64,000 nt of DNA from Trichobilharzia regenti (taxonomy: Eukaryota > Platyhelminthes > Trematoda > Strigeidida > Schistosomatidae), in the NCBI GenBank assembly GCA_944472135.2, contig OX235263.1:10275517-10339516 (forward strand). Reading direction: 5' to 3'. A program made the translations under genes and the position numbers. The notes under the pieces are model-generated. The model saw nothing but the letters and a program-made list of their open reading frames with translations. It ran no database searches and had not been told where the DNA came from. Every line of letters begins with the position of its first letter. The stretch's first letter is position 1. This document shows positions 42,601-53,042 of this stretch, one piece after another.

Positions 42601-42851
42601 TACGTCGGTGGTATAGCGGTTAGCACGCTCGCCGACTATGCATATGGTCCGGGGTTCGATCCCCGGCTGGTGCACTCCATTACCTCACTGAGCCAGAAGT
42701 AATACTGGTAAAGAGGAAAGGTTGGGCATGAGGCTAGCAACCCCATCCTGTAAAAATTAAACACTGCTACAGAAACCTCAAGCCACTAGCTTGGAGCCCT
42801 ATGTTCCACTGGGAACGTGAAGGAAAAATTATTAATTATTATTATTATAAT
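42601..42851 (+). mobile_element. SINE-3 (tRNA head, RTE-derived body and tail), plus strand
   Basis: A-box TGGTATAGCGG at 42609-42619, B-box GGGTTCGATCCCC at 42652-42664. The middle GCATGAGGCTAGCAACCCCA, then CACTGCTACAGAAACCTCAA, is like the RTE 5' UTR (compare 53641-53695). The end GAGCCCTATGTTCCACTGGG plus an ATT-rich tail is the RTE 3' end. The head is close to that of SINE-2. Confidence 0.75.
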
Positions 42852-43339
42852 TGTAAGAACCTGAAGAGGAGAATTTATTGAAAAGAATATTCTTCGTTCA
42901 GATTGACATTTTTATGAGACAACACGAGAATTTTACTAGATTAAATGAAAGGAATCGATAAATATCTGGTGAGGTTTATAAATGTTGACTGCTTTAAGTG
43001 TTAACTAAGAACATGCTGTAGCTGTGGTGTTGTGCCTCAGAGATAGTCTTGCTAATCCGATGCCTAACTGTCCCTATCAATAAAGACTGTTACTGATTAA
43101 GCGACTAATCAAACGGTTACCTCCCGTGAGGTTGGATAGCACCCTGCCACTGAACCACAGTAAAAAAAAACGAAATAAAGCGATTAAGTAACCCCTTTGT
43201 AAAACTAATGATTGAGGTTACTTGAGGTGGAGTATAATTAGTAGAATAAGGAAGCATCAGAAGATACCATATTAGCGTATAGATCAGCGATGCAAGGCGC
43301 AATTATGCAACTTTATTTATTCTTCAAGAGTTTGTTTGT

Positions 43340-43665
43340 GGGGATCCGACTTGCTTCAAGTTTGATCATAGATTGATATCAGTTAAAGAACTATTGGAGA
43401 CGGGGAGTGCCAGATAGTCGGATGTTTCGTCCTAGTTTGGGACTCATCATCAATTCGCACCCACTAGGTTTCGAATTCGGGACCTTCCGGATACAAGACG
43501 ACTTTATATACCACTCAGCCTCGGGGAACCCCTCAATCACCTATGAATTCGAGCTTTTAACAGTTAATGATTTTAGCGCGACTGATACTAGCCAATGCCA
43601 TCGTTGGAGAGTATTTCTTCCCACTCCTAACTTGGTGTAGCTCACCAGTCATGAATACTTATTCT
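43340..43665 (-). repeat. Hammerhead/tRNA monomer, minus strand
   Basis: Minus strand: tRNA-like part with B-box-like AATTCGAAACC (43481-43471), then the ribozyme, where CUGAUGA reads ATGATGA (C3 lost) while GTCC/GGAC and GAAA are intact (43425-43455), then the end toward GATATCAATC. The ribozyme should be dead. Confidence 0.65.
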
Positions 43666-43689
43666 TCTCTGATCAAGGAATATATATCC

Positions 43690-43860
43690 ATCACAGTCCT
43701 ACAGCGGATCAATAGTGAGACCGAACAGCTCAGTCAGTCATCATCTCTGACTGCATTACTGGGTGACACAGGTTGGAATCTCTTACGGGATATAAGTTCT
43801 TTCCAGCTTCCAGCTACATCGTACTGGTAACAGTCTAAAAGCAAATAAACTAGATCTAAG
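43690..43860 (+). mobile_element. SINE-4 fragment, plus strand
   Basis: CATCTCTGACTGCATTACTG and GGTTGGAATCTCTTACGGG parallel the 61993-62065 copy, with the A-box region disturbed by an insertion. Confidence 0.5.
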
Positions 43861-43974
43861 GCTTCATCCTGGTTGCATCTAACCAGTAAAGAACAGAATT
43901 TACTTAGTAGGGTTCCACTGCTACTCAAAATTAGCTTCACTAATCGAACAGTATTATTGTATTCGCACAACATT

Positions 43975-44960
43975 CACAAATATTTATTATTACTGTCTCT
44001 TCAGACATACATCTCCATTGAGTTCAGTTCTCTGACAACGTCTCACCTGGCTCCACATCCTCAAACAGGCTTTCATCTCCTCTGTCCATCAACCCCTCCA
44101 TGTCACATTCGCATTGACAAGCAACTTGCCGCTTCCCATTCGAGTTCCACTGGTGTGAGATGTCACTCACTTGACGGTCTGTTTCCTCAGAGTATGCCCA
44201 GCCATTCCACCTCCATTTCTTCCTGCATATTTGTCGCACAGTCGGTTCTCGCTGGGTTGGTTCGTTCATTGGTGATCTTGAACAAAGTATTGAGCAAAGA
44301 TAGCTGTTGATGGAGGTGTGTAGTTTGTTTGAAGTGCTCTTCTTGACGCGCCAATTCTCTGAAACATACAGTAAGTAGCACTGAATTCACATTGAAGTTG
44401 AAAATCAAAATCTTATTTTTCCTGCTGACTGATGTTCATCTAATACAGACTTGAATGTAATAAAAGCTTGCTTTGCCTTCCTGATCCTCGCTTTAATATC
44501 CTCGTCATTTCCCTTTGTAGTTAGGACGATGATTCCCAGGTAGGTAAAGGAGGTTGTTTCTTTCAGGTTCCTCCCATTTATGCTGGCTGATTGTTGTCTG
44601 CTGTTGTTGTTGCTGCTTCTGTTGGTCAGGAATCTTCATCACCTCTGTTTTCTCTATGTTCACCTGAAGTCCTATCTTTGGTGCTTCTTCCACTGTCAAT
44701 TTGTTGCTTTTCACTTGCATATCTTTCAGTTTGTGTGAAATCAGACACATATCATCGGCAAATCTAGATCCTCGAAGTATTTTGAGTGGGTCCATTTCAT
44801 GCCTGTCTCCTCGCTGCTCGGCTCTCTGTCTGTCACATTATCCAGTCCACCGCAACTGGAATAATCACTGGAGATGAAAGGCAGCCGGCTTTTCTTACAT
44901 CTGTCTTCAATTCGAAGGATTCCGTGAGTTTCCCACTGTGGATTACAATATCCACATATT
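43975..44960 (-). mobile_element. RTE-A, 5'-truncated, minus strand
   Basis: Minus-strand frames 44986-44741, 44795-44505 and 44269-44024 in order: after the RQGC region, SRFADDMCLISHKLKDMQV with motif C, KTEVMKIPDQQKQ, then PTVRQICRKKWRWNGWAYS. Frame changes at 44790 and about 44510. The 3' UTR is only partly kept. Confidence 0.8.
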
Positions 44961-45072
44961 AACTCGACTCTGTAAGAAGAGAGCACAACATATCATAAAT
45001 TTCGATAAAAAATGTACCTATTTTAACAATAAACCACAATGCTAAAATTGTTTCCATTCTTTGTGTTCTTTG

Positions 45073-45265
45073 TGCGTCGGTGGCACAGTGGTTAGGACTC
45101 TCAACGACCATGCACATGGTCCGGAGTTCGAGCCCACGCCGACGCACACCTGATATCCATGGTCGGCCTGCAAAATTTGGGCTACCCATATCCATACTGA
45201 AAATTCCATACTTGTACCAAAAATACAGTGTGGAATCAAGCTGTAAATAAAAAAAACAAAACAAA
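45073..45265 (+). mobile_element. SINE-2, plus strand, best-preserved head
   Basis: Bases 45074-45146 are 73 long with acceptor ends GCGTCGG and CCGACGC pairing perfectly. In tRNA numbering T8, A14, G18-G19 and the TTCGA of positions 54-58 are all in place, though the anticodon arm does not fold. A-box 45081-45091. A-rich tail to 45265. The long minus-strand open frames here are antisense noise. Confidence 0.88.
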
Positions 45266-45269
45266 GGAC

Positions 45270-45980
45270 TTCAAGATTTTTAGGTTTAAGAAGCGGTAGT
45301 ATAGCATTTTGACGGCGTGGAGTTACGGCCTTACCACCGCCTAGTAAAATAAGCCAGGTTTCACGTGCACATTGGCCGAGAATCCAGCCTTGATTACATG
45401 CGTATCTGGAGAACTTTCTAACATGTGACCACTGATGCACCAAAGTGATTAGTTATGACGGTATCATTTCACCTTGGTCTCCCAGGATATATCTTCAATG
45501 CATCAGCTATAAGTCGGTTTTACTTCAGCTGTGTACACATTAAAGCTTTTAAACATACCAAGAAAGACAGAGAAACAAGGGAGTGGACAAGAAGAAAACA
45601 TAAAATCAATGATTTCTACTTCATTTAATTCTGCCTATCAGTTGAATTCAATCAGAAAAATATTTTAGGCTTTGAAATAAAACTACATTAATCAAATTTT
45701 AGTTATTCATAACACCCACAAACACATGTAATTCATTATTTCCCACAGACAGGAAGTTACCCGGTAGACATGTTGGAAAGCAAGATTAAATCCTTTTGCG
45801 ATGAAGTCAGAATAAACGCAATGAAATGCTGACGATTATAAGATAATATTATCTTACTATAATTACATGTATATATGTGACTTCTAAATCAAAAGAAAAG
45901 GGGATAAACGTTTAAACGAAACTGAAATGGAGAACAGAGAAGGAAAGAGGGATTAATTAAAATTTTAGTCGATACGTTTA
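45270..45980. other. No recognisable feature
   Basis: No coding or repeat motif noticed apart from AT-rich, low-complexity sequence. Confidence 0.3.
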
Positions 45981-45984
45981 TTCT

Positions 45985-46800
45985 TATTATTATTATTCCC
46001 TTTCGTTCCGAGTGGAACATGCGACTTCAAAAACACATCTCCTTTTTCACTCTATTTTCTGCTGTCCTCTTCAGTTGGCTAGCTCCACAACTGCCCAGAA
46101 TTCCTCTTCTCTTCCTCTTCACATGATCCCCTCCATGTCACCCTAGCACCGACGACCCACTCGTCGCTTCTCATTTGGATTCCACCCAAGCGATGTCCTG
46201 CATTGAGCGTAATACCATTAGACAGCTTCCTAAATGTATGCGCCGATTAGTCCATCTCCATTCCCCCCTACATATTTGTTGAGTAACCGGCTCTTGCTTG
46301 TTGGTTTGTTCACAGCCAGCCAGAGTTTCTTGTTACTAATTCTTTCTGGCCATTCAGTCTTCAGTATGAGGCCAGCAAAGTGGGTAGCTGTTGACAGAAG
46401 TCTTCAGTAGCCTGTTGGAAATCCTTGCCGTGACAGGCTGGCAAATTTTCTGATCCGGATAGAAGCATTGGCTGGCTTAACATTTGTGCTGAATTTCCGA
46501 ATCTTGTTCCTAATGCTGAGCGCGGAAGATCTTCAGAGGGATTTCGGCTGGCTTAGACGTTTTCATCCGTTCCCCCCTGTAGTTGACAAGATGGAACCTA
46601 GATAGATGAAGGAATTAACCCCTGTCAATCACCCTCTCATGATGGTGACTAGTGCTGGTCAATAGGTCCATTCACTTTCTATCTACATCCAGATCTTCTA
46701 GATTCTTCTTGTCAGTCATCCAGCGTATTCCTGACTCCTCACGCCCAACAGTTTGACGCATAATCCAGTCCACCACAATTAGGAATATTATGAGTTAGTT
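45985..46800 (-). mobile_element. RTE-B, 5'-truncated, minus strand
   Basis: The (TTA)n tail, then CGTTCCGAGTGGAACATG near 46004, the RTE-B 3' UTR reversed. Downstream to about 46800 it parallels the other RTE-B copies, with CAAGCGATGTCCTGCATTGA (the WNP/AIA region) and ATCTTCTAGATTCTTCTTGT (just before motif C). No long open frame. Confidence 0.65.
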
Positions 46801-47059
46801 TCAATTTTTATGTTAATCTATAGAGTATAACGAAAATATTTTGAATTTAAAAGACTACTTATGACTGACGGACTGGTTTCAAGGTAGGACGTTTCTCGGA
46901 TGTGTACCACTTGAAGTTGCTATACTCCCAGTAGCACACAAAGCAAGCGCAGAGAGTACGGGCAGATTCAAAAGAGGGATAATAAACAAAAATATGAGGC
47001 AAAAAGAATAGCAGTGTGGAAGTACAGCAGAATTTTATTAAATATTATAAATCACGAGG

Positions 47060-47790
47060 AGTGGATGTATCTGTGCTATTGACAAAGTTTTTGAGCCATA
47101 TCACCAGTTGTCTCCAGTCACTATTGATTTCTACCATCCCGAGAACTCCAACCAGGCAGCCAGCCTACACCTCCTTATGTGGCTGGCTCGCTTAAACTAA
47201 CTGTTGTGGATTTCATTGAATGATTCCATGTTTTGGTTTGACAAAAAATACCTCTGGCTCCTTTCCAACCTCACTGATATGCCAGCTAACACTGTCCGTC
47301 AAGGAAGGCGATGTTTAGACATGCGTAACACAAGTCTCAATCGATGTAACTTCACAACCTCGTCGATTAATTTTCCCTCCTTACCTAGCACTCGAACGAA
47401 GCATAACCTCGGTATTACTCACCCTTTTATGCCCTTAACATAGGAAGTAGAACGCAGACACCTGTGATCAAGGAAAGCTAGTGAGCCTTTTAGTGTCCTT
47501 CACTTTCAGTGACCACATCCCACTCACAGCCATAGAAGAGTACGAAGCTGACTGCTGAGCAGTACAAACGTCATCTGATCGGTAACCAGCCATATATCAC
47601 GTAAGCCAGAGATGGCGTAAGTTGGCTTACATATATGCTAAACTAGCCTTCTGTATCTGTGCTGAGATTTCGTCAGCAATCAACCCGCTGGGGCTAAAGA
47701 GACTTCCTAAGTAAGTGAAGTGGTCAACATGTGATGAATACACCAGCCGAAAGTCGTATGACCAACAGACCGCGTACTGTATGTTAATGG
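47060..47790 (-). mobile_element. RTE-C 3' part, minus strand
   Basis: The minus strand of about 47735-47650 reads FTYLGSLFSPSGLIADEISA, homologous to the end of the RTE-C copy at 22015-22070. Further on are RLRLVLRMSKHRLPWRTVLA (about 47340) and CRLAAWLEFSG (about 47160), the C-terminal part that the 20357-22148 copy lacks. Frames are broken. Confidence 0.65.
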
Positions 47791-47989
47791 TGAGAATTGA
47801 CTAAGAACTTCTGTAAGACATTACCATGACTGACGATTTTCAAGAATGCCACTGCATGTATTTATCATCTTTTCTCGTGAAGCACTTTATCAAGGTGAAT
47901 TGATCAAGGCTTTCTGAGATTTAGATTTCCATATCAAATGAAAAACTCTATCAGGCCAGAGTGTACAATCTCAAATTTTACCTCTTTGT

Positions 47990-48260
47990 ACGAAAATATC
48001 CTATGCAAATTATAATTATTCAAAGCTTTACAAACACTGGCATGTGAAAACTGACAGAAGTTAGAATTCATGAGCTATTTGGTTCCTTCTAAGAGACTTA
48101 ATGGTCAGAGATTTACCTTGTAAGACTGAGGTCCTGGATTCTACCTCTGATGGAGTCTTGGGTTTTTACTGCTTAAAGATTCCAAAGAAGCTGCCTATTA
48201 CTCCCTGATTTTCGATAGTTCCCTAAGTGAAGTCAGTTGGTAAGTGAATTTGACAAAAAT
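47990..48260 (+). repeat. Hammerhead/tRNA monomer, plus strand, decayed
   Basis: CTGACAGAAGTTAGAATTCATG, TTACCTTGTAAGACTGAGGTCC with B-box-like CTGGATTCTACC, then TACTCCCTGATTTTCGATAG and GTTCCCTAAG. No ribozyme core left. Confidence 0.5.
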
Positions 48261-48415
48261 TAACTTGTTTCGAATATATCTTATACCAGTGAAATATTTC
48301 AAAGAGGGAAAACTAGTCAAACTGTCACTGAGGAGGTTAAGAATAGTGAGATTACACTAGGTGAATTTAGAAAAGGATTTTTTCAGGTATTAGGTTTATA
48401 GGGATTTTGTCTGAT

Positions 48416-48704
48416 TGCATGGAGGATTTCATCATGAGCTGACATCAGTTAGACAACCAGTGGAAATCAAGTGGGACAGCTATTTCGTGCTAGTTTGGGG
48501 CTCTTCATCTGTACGCACCATCGTACGTACGTACGTACGTCTACGATCTCACCTTGTAGCCAGATGGTCTTATGTGCGTACTCCGGTGGGTGCCGGTACT
48601 GCCGAAGTGTCCCAAACTAGGACAAAACAGCTGTCAAGTACTCCCACACTTGATTTCCGGTGGTTCTCTAACTGACGTCAGCTCGTGATGAAATCCTCCA
48701 TGCA
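48416..48704. repeat. Hairpin of two hammerhead-monomer ends
   Basis: TGCATGGAGGATTTCATCAT (from 48416) is mirrored by GTGATGAAATCCTCCATGCA (to 48704), axis 48560. Each arm carries a decayed hammerhead: minus core AGATGAAGA near 48510, plus CTGCCGAAG...GGACAAAA near 48600-48633. The centre holds a (ACGT)n run (48523-48541). Confidence 0.7.
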
Positions 48705-48714
48705 AATTAGAATT

Positions 48715-48918
48715 TCAATGAAAGAACATAGAGACAAGTATCAAAATAAGCTGTGCAGTACAGTAAGTGAGAAGACTGAGCAAGAGGTTGGTCAAGAAAA
48801 TGACGCTGATCGATGTCATACGAAACGTGTGGCAGAAGACGTATTAATAACAAAATATTGCCAACAGTTGAACTTGGAATTTTACTCAATGCAGAGAAAG
48901 TTTCATTTTTGTGTATAA
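48715..48918 (+). other. Unrecognised 3' part of an open frame
   Basis: The frame 48685-48918 begins in the hammerhead repeat, but from about 48715 it leaves it and reads a charged, non-repetitive sequence (KEHRDKYQNK, EVGQENDADRC). I recognise no family. It could be chance or a scrap of a host exon. Confidence 0.2.
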
Positions 48919-48959
48919 TTCATGATTTTCCAGCCAAATAGTTAGGATCTAAGCAACCC

Positions 48960-49200
48960 AATGATGAAATGTGAGTGCCACGAGGTTACCAATCTTAATT
49001 CATATCGAAAGAATGGTCTTTTCAGGGACTTTGATACCATCTTCTTTCGCGTTGCGCCCAATAGGTCGCTTTTGAATCCAGGCATTTTGATGGATGGAGA
49101 TTTTGATAACCCGGGGATTTAAGCAGACCTCCACGTTGAACAGTACCCTACTACTGAACCCCTAGACTACATATATATAACGAAGCTAGAATTCAACTAG
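48960..49200 (-). repeat. Possible decayed tRNA-headed repeat, minus strand
   Basis: The minus strand has GTTCAGTAGTAGGGTACTG (A-box-like, near 49150) and further on GGATTCAAAAGCGACC. Only a loose resemblance to the other SINE heads. Confidence 0.3.
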
Positions 49201-49304
49201 TTTCACTGATACTGTTTACCCTGCCAACCGATTCGGCGTATAAAGGGTTTCCAGTACATCTTTTGAGGCTTGTATACAATTGGTGGATGGTGGCTAGCAC
49301 TGGA

Positions 49305-49349
49305 ATCCAGGATGCGCATTTCGTCCTATTTGGGACTCGTCAGCTGGAT
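49305..49349 (-). ncRNA. Schistosome-type hammerhead ribozyme, intact core
   Basis: Minus strand: stem I ATCCAG (49349-49344) pairs with CTGGAT (49310-49305) in all six positions. Core CTGACGA, stem II GTCC/GGAC with loop CAAATA, GAAA, a short stem III in TGCGCA, then the ATC cleavage triplet. Every conserved position I can check is present. Confidence 0.85.
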
Positions 49350-49560
49350 GTACCTGCATTTCTCAGTGAGTGATGATGTTCCCACCGAGGCTCGAACCCA
49401 GTGCCCATAGTTTCAAACGCCAAAGCGTTATCCACTAGACCACTTGGGCCACGAGAGCCACCTCTTGTGGTCTAGTGGATAACGCTTTGGCGTTTGAAAC
49501 TATGGGCACTGGGTTCGAGCCTCGGTGGGAACATCATCACTCACTGAGAAATGCAGGTAC

Positions 49561-49605
49561 ATCCAGATGACGAGTCCCAATTAGGACGAAATGCGCATCC
49601 TGGAT
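49561..49605 (+). ncRNA. Schistosome-type hammerhead ribozyme with C3 to A change
   Basis: Same layout as its minus-strand partner (ATCCAG, stem II, GAAA, TGCGCATC, CTGGAT) but the core reads ATGACGA: base 49567 is A where C3 is needed to pair with G8. The loop is CAATTA instead of CAAATA. It should be inactive. Confidence 0.8.
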
Positions 49606-49769
49606 TCCACTGCTAGCCACCATCCACCAATTGTATACAAATCAAATCCCCAGACATCGTCGAAGCATCTGCACAAGAAGCCGACATGTCAACCTGAGAC
49701 CGAACACTTTGGTCCAATCAATCGACGGGAAAATCAAAAATTCAATTCAATAATCTTTTGAGGCTGTTT

Positions 49770-50280
49770 ATGTTAAGCGATCCACAGCGGTATAAGCGAG
49801 CTTTGAATAGTTTATGAATCTAGATTGTCGCCGTTATTCCGGGTTAAACTACAGACTCTATAGGTTATTTAAGCTGAAAGTAAGGCTTAAACAAGCTTAA
49901 AACCCATGATATGAAGCTGTAGAACTGTTATTTTTCACCTGAAATATGGTTCAAACTCACGGGTGATATCCTAATTAAAAGTTGTTTTGGTCTTCCCAGC
50001 AGTTTATTTTGAACAAGCGAGTTTGTTTTCATTCTTTGAGTATCGAGCAAGTGCTACGGTTGTGCGGTCTCCATAGAATAGGGTTGTTGGCCTCATTCAC
50101 AGTCATTTCATGACTTATTGATGGCTAGACAACTGGATGAGGTTTATAAGTGTGTCAAATGGAGTTCTGACATTAACCTCCCACCTGCTTGGAGAACATT
50201 GTACTACTTTTGAATTAATGATGCATCACGAAGTGCGAAAAGCTAACTCTGTGAAAATGTTTGCATTCAGGTATTGACTA
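49770..50280. other. No recognisable feature
   Basis: No coding, tRNA-like or repeat motif noticed. Confidence 0.3.
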
Positions 50281-50284
50281 GATG

Positions 50285-50475
50285 TTAAATAGTTGAAGGC
50301 AATCGGTAGGAAACCTTGCCTCACCTAGGTTTCGTGTTAGTTGGTACTCACCAGTCAGTGGGCAAGGCGTGTCTGCAACCTTAAAGGAATTGCTGTCCCT
50401 TCTGAGATTCGAACCCGCGTCTCCTAGTAAGTGCTTCAGTCAGAGACGTCATCACTGAGCCATTTGAGCTGCCTC
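50285..50475 (-). mobile_element. SINE-4, minus strand
   Basis: Minus strand: A-box-like TGGCTCAGTGATG (50461-50449), TCTCTGACTGAAG, B-box GGGTTCGAATCTC (50418-50406), then GCAGACACGCCTTGCCCACT and GTGAGTACCAACTAACACGA. Best B-box of the three copies (others at 43690 and 61985). Confidence 0.7.
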
Positions 50476-50479
50476 ATGA

Positions 50480-51170
50480 CTGACTTTCTGTTGGACTGTA
50501 TTGGATATTTTTGATTGGATACTAGTCCATAACCACTGCAATGTGTCTAGCCCTATCTTTGATGCACAGTACACCATGATGGCCAAGTATCTAGCATGGA
50601 GGCCATATTGCATACTTGGTAGACCGATAGAATTCAGTTTACAAAGTATCAAAGGACTAGACAACTTACACTACTTGCTAACTAGTGTCCGATCAAAAAT
50701 AGTTAGTTTTGTATTGATATTTTTGTCACTCATCAAAGAATATAGATAAATTTTCGAAGCATGAATTTATTAAACCGATAGCATCTTCTTCCTGATGATC
50801 AATAGAGTTTTCTGTGAGAATTACGAGCCTCAATTAAAGTTAAAATGGGGAATGAATTATCTAACGGACTGGATCAGTTGAAAAACTTAAAGTTAAACAA
50901 ATCCTAGCAGAGATAAAATCAAGCATTCCTAAATCAATAAAGCTACATATATTATAAGCGTAGATAAACTGACTGTTTCTAAATAATTCTAGGCATTGTT
51001 TTATTACGTGTTATGAAGCAGTGCTCTAGCATCTTTTTGTAATTATCTGATATGCGTGAGTGATTTCGTGAATGAATGAATGAATGAATAAATGAATAGT
51101 TTCCATTTATCGGTTTGTAGGGATTGGGATGATTTTAAATTAGGCTTTATCACTTATTAACATCGGTGTG
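50480..51170. other. No recognisable feature
   Basis: A stretch of short direct AATG repeats (GAATGAATGAATGAAT, 51070-51090), otherwise nothing assigned. Confidence 0.3.
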
Positions 51171-51299
51171 AGAACTGTTAGCAGCTGAGGAGTTAGGGAA
51201 AACAGATTCCTCCTGCACTGGGACCTTCAGAGGCGGACAAGTGTATCCATTAAGCAGCTAGCCTAGGATATCCATGTTAACAGCTGCGCACCCTGACTA

Positions 51300-51650
51300 T
51301 TTAGCCAAGTTAGGTGTGAGGACAAATTCTCTCTGATAGTATGGGCTATAGGCTGGCCATTGGATCGAGCCCCAGTACCTTAGTGGTCAGTGAGGTCGCC
51401 TTATAACCGGAAGGTCTAGGGTTTCCACCCTGACATTGGGGTGCACAACACTGAAGAGTCCCGAAGTAGGCTGACGTAATATCAGGCTGTCCAGTACTCT
51501 CAGGTTTTCCAATTATCCTATAACTGAGGTCAGCCCTTGGTGGAATCCTGGGACCAATCAAATAAATCCCAGCAAACCATTTAGTTGGAATCCAGTATGC
51601 CATGGACTCTTTTGCTGTCTTTACATCCAAATTAGTGGACCCCAACGGTT
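51300..51650 (+). repeat. Hammerhead/tRNA monomer, plus strand, decayed
   Basis: GGCTGGCCATTGGATCGAGC, CGCCTTATAACCGGAAGGTC, then ACACTGAAGAGTCCCGAAGT (ribozyme 5' half; the GAAA half is lost), TGTCCAGTACTCTCAGG and the end CCCAGCAAACCA. Confidence 0.65.
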
Positions 51651-51754
51651 TCAAATTCGCATCAGAACTCCACGAAGCCATCTTTCAGTAAATAAATGAT
51701 GAACAGTAGGTTGATTTTCAAGCATTAGTTTGTAAGGATATGACTGGCTTGAAG

Positions 51755-52345
51755 CTCATTATTATTTTTATTCTTCCTCTGGGTTCCTAGTAGAGCATAT
51801 GGCTTCAACTGCACGTCTACACTTGATTCTGTCTTCCATTGTACTTTTCACCTAAATCCATGTTAGTCCATACTGTTACGACTCCTCTTCACACGATCTC
51901 CTACATGTCACCCTCGCACTGACGTTCCACTCGAGCAATGGCCTGATGTGTGCGCGATGTCACCCAGCGGCCTCCTGAGTCACGAGTGTCCAATCCATCA
52001 CCATCCACTTTCTCCTGCATATTTGCTGGTTGACGATTGGTTCTTGTTTTGTTTGTTTATGCCCATAGTTTCTTGTTGGTGATTCTGTCCGGCCCGGTCA
52101 TCTGATCTTCAGTATAGATCCAGCAAAGACAGTTGTTGGTTGATAGATGTCTGTAACAGGCTGTTGGAAATATTCTTTGTAACCCACCCGCTAAGTTTCC
52201 GATCTGTATAGAAGAACAGACTTGGTGTGTTTGCATTGAAAATCTCAGTGGATTTTGTTTTTGATGTGGCTGAGTGACGAAGATTTCCAGATTGATTTCA
52301 GGTTGATGAATGTGTTTCTCGCCTTCCTGATTTACGATCTGAAGC
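51755..52345 (-). mobile_element. RTE-B 3' end, minus strand
   Basis: TCTGGGTTCCTAGTAGAGCA near 51779 is the reversed 3' UTR. The minus-strand frame 52359-52057 gives IHQPEINLEIF, GNLAGGLQRIFPTACYRHLS and NCLCWIYTEDQM, the RTE-B C-terminal region. 5'-truncated. Confidence 0.7.
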
Positions 52346-52349
52346 TCAT

Positions 52350-52450
52350 GAATATGCATTACTGACAGGTGTCGAATGCGGACACAACAGCTGTCCAGTA
52401 CTCCTTATTTTTGATTGTTTCTCAAACAGAGGTCGATACATAATGAACTG
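52350..52450 (+). repeat. Hammerhead-monomer fragment, plus strand
   Basis: CAACAGCTGTCCAGTACTCC is the 3' half of the ribozyme, including stem III, GTC and the closing stem I strand. It is followed by a decayed monomer end. Confidence 0.5.
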
Positions 52451-52534
52451 AATGCTGAAAATTCAGAAGGTGCCGCGTAGGAAGTCATCAACTGGAACTG
52501 TGTGTTAATTAGCACTAACAACTAAAAATACTCT

Positions 52535-52860
52535 ACTGAACGACCGATATTCATAATAATAATATCTTTATTCTGGACAGTATTTATAGAATGTACACAA
52601 TTTTCTCAGGAGTTTATTGCATGATATTTTCCATTCGTGCAACATCTTCAAATAAAATATCGATTGACAGTATATACTTCCTGTGACACAGTGGTCTCTC
52701 AGTTGAGGCACAAACCATTCCACTATGATATATCTATCCACTTTGTCTCCTTCAAGAAATCCACGATATCCATCTAGGTGAAAGTCAATTGCAAGATGTT
52801 CAGAAGTACATTTTGAGATCCAAGGACACAGAAAACTGAAGAACAGTTCTCTCATCTATT
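52535..52860 (-). pseudogene. Unrecognised 95-codon open frame with terminal-exon or retrocopy features
   Basis: Minus-strand frame 52855-52568, starting MRELFFSFLCPWISKC and containing LAIDFHLDGYRGFLEGDKVD. It matches none of the retroelement families in this window, and I cannot name a family. The start follows CTCAATAG, which would serve as a splice acceptor. The stop TAA overlaps AATAAA (a poly-A signal), and about ten bases later a (TTA)n run begins, like RTE tails. It may be a host terminal exon or a retrocopy. Confidence 0.35.
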
Positions 52861-53042
52861 GAGATACGTTGCCACCCACAATCAGGCCTTTACTCAGGTT
52901 TAGTGGTAACTAGCAAATTAAAACCTTGTAAACTCTTTTAAATGATTATACCATTAGAGGTCATATCTTGGTCGATTCAATCAAACAGAATGAGAGAAAA
53001 TATATGCAGTCGAGAGAGATGGAAGTTTTTGGTAGCAGCCCA

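Larger units (their letters stand above)
49258..49765. mobile_element. Sm-alpha-type SINE as inverted pair in one 13-bp target duplication
   Basis: ATCTTTTGAGGCT stands at 49258-49270 and 49753-49765. Between them, 49270-49443 is the reverse complement of 49467-49640 (axis 49455, spacer 23 bp). The plus unit has an A-box TGGTCTAGTGG (49468-49478), a B-box GGTTCGAGCCT (49512-49522), a hammerhead and a 3' part to 49752. The minus unit lacks that 3' part. Hammerhead-bearing tRNA-like repeats of this kind are known from schistosomes as Sm-alpha. Confidence 0.88.

Noticed and set aside
42601..42672. Functional tRNA gene
   Set aside because: Good A- and B-boxes but poor acceptor pairing, and fused to an RTE-derived tail.
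45074..45146. Functional tRNA gene
   Set aside because: The anticodon arm does not fold, no usable anticodon or U33 is present, it is followed by a SINE body, and similar copies exist at four other places.
45042..45443. 133-codon minus-strand open frame as a gene
   Set aside because: Most of it is the antisense of SINE-2, and similar frames appear at every SINE-2 copy.
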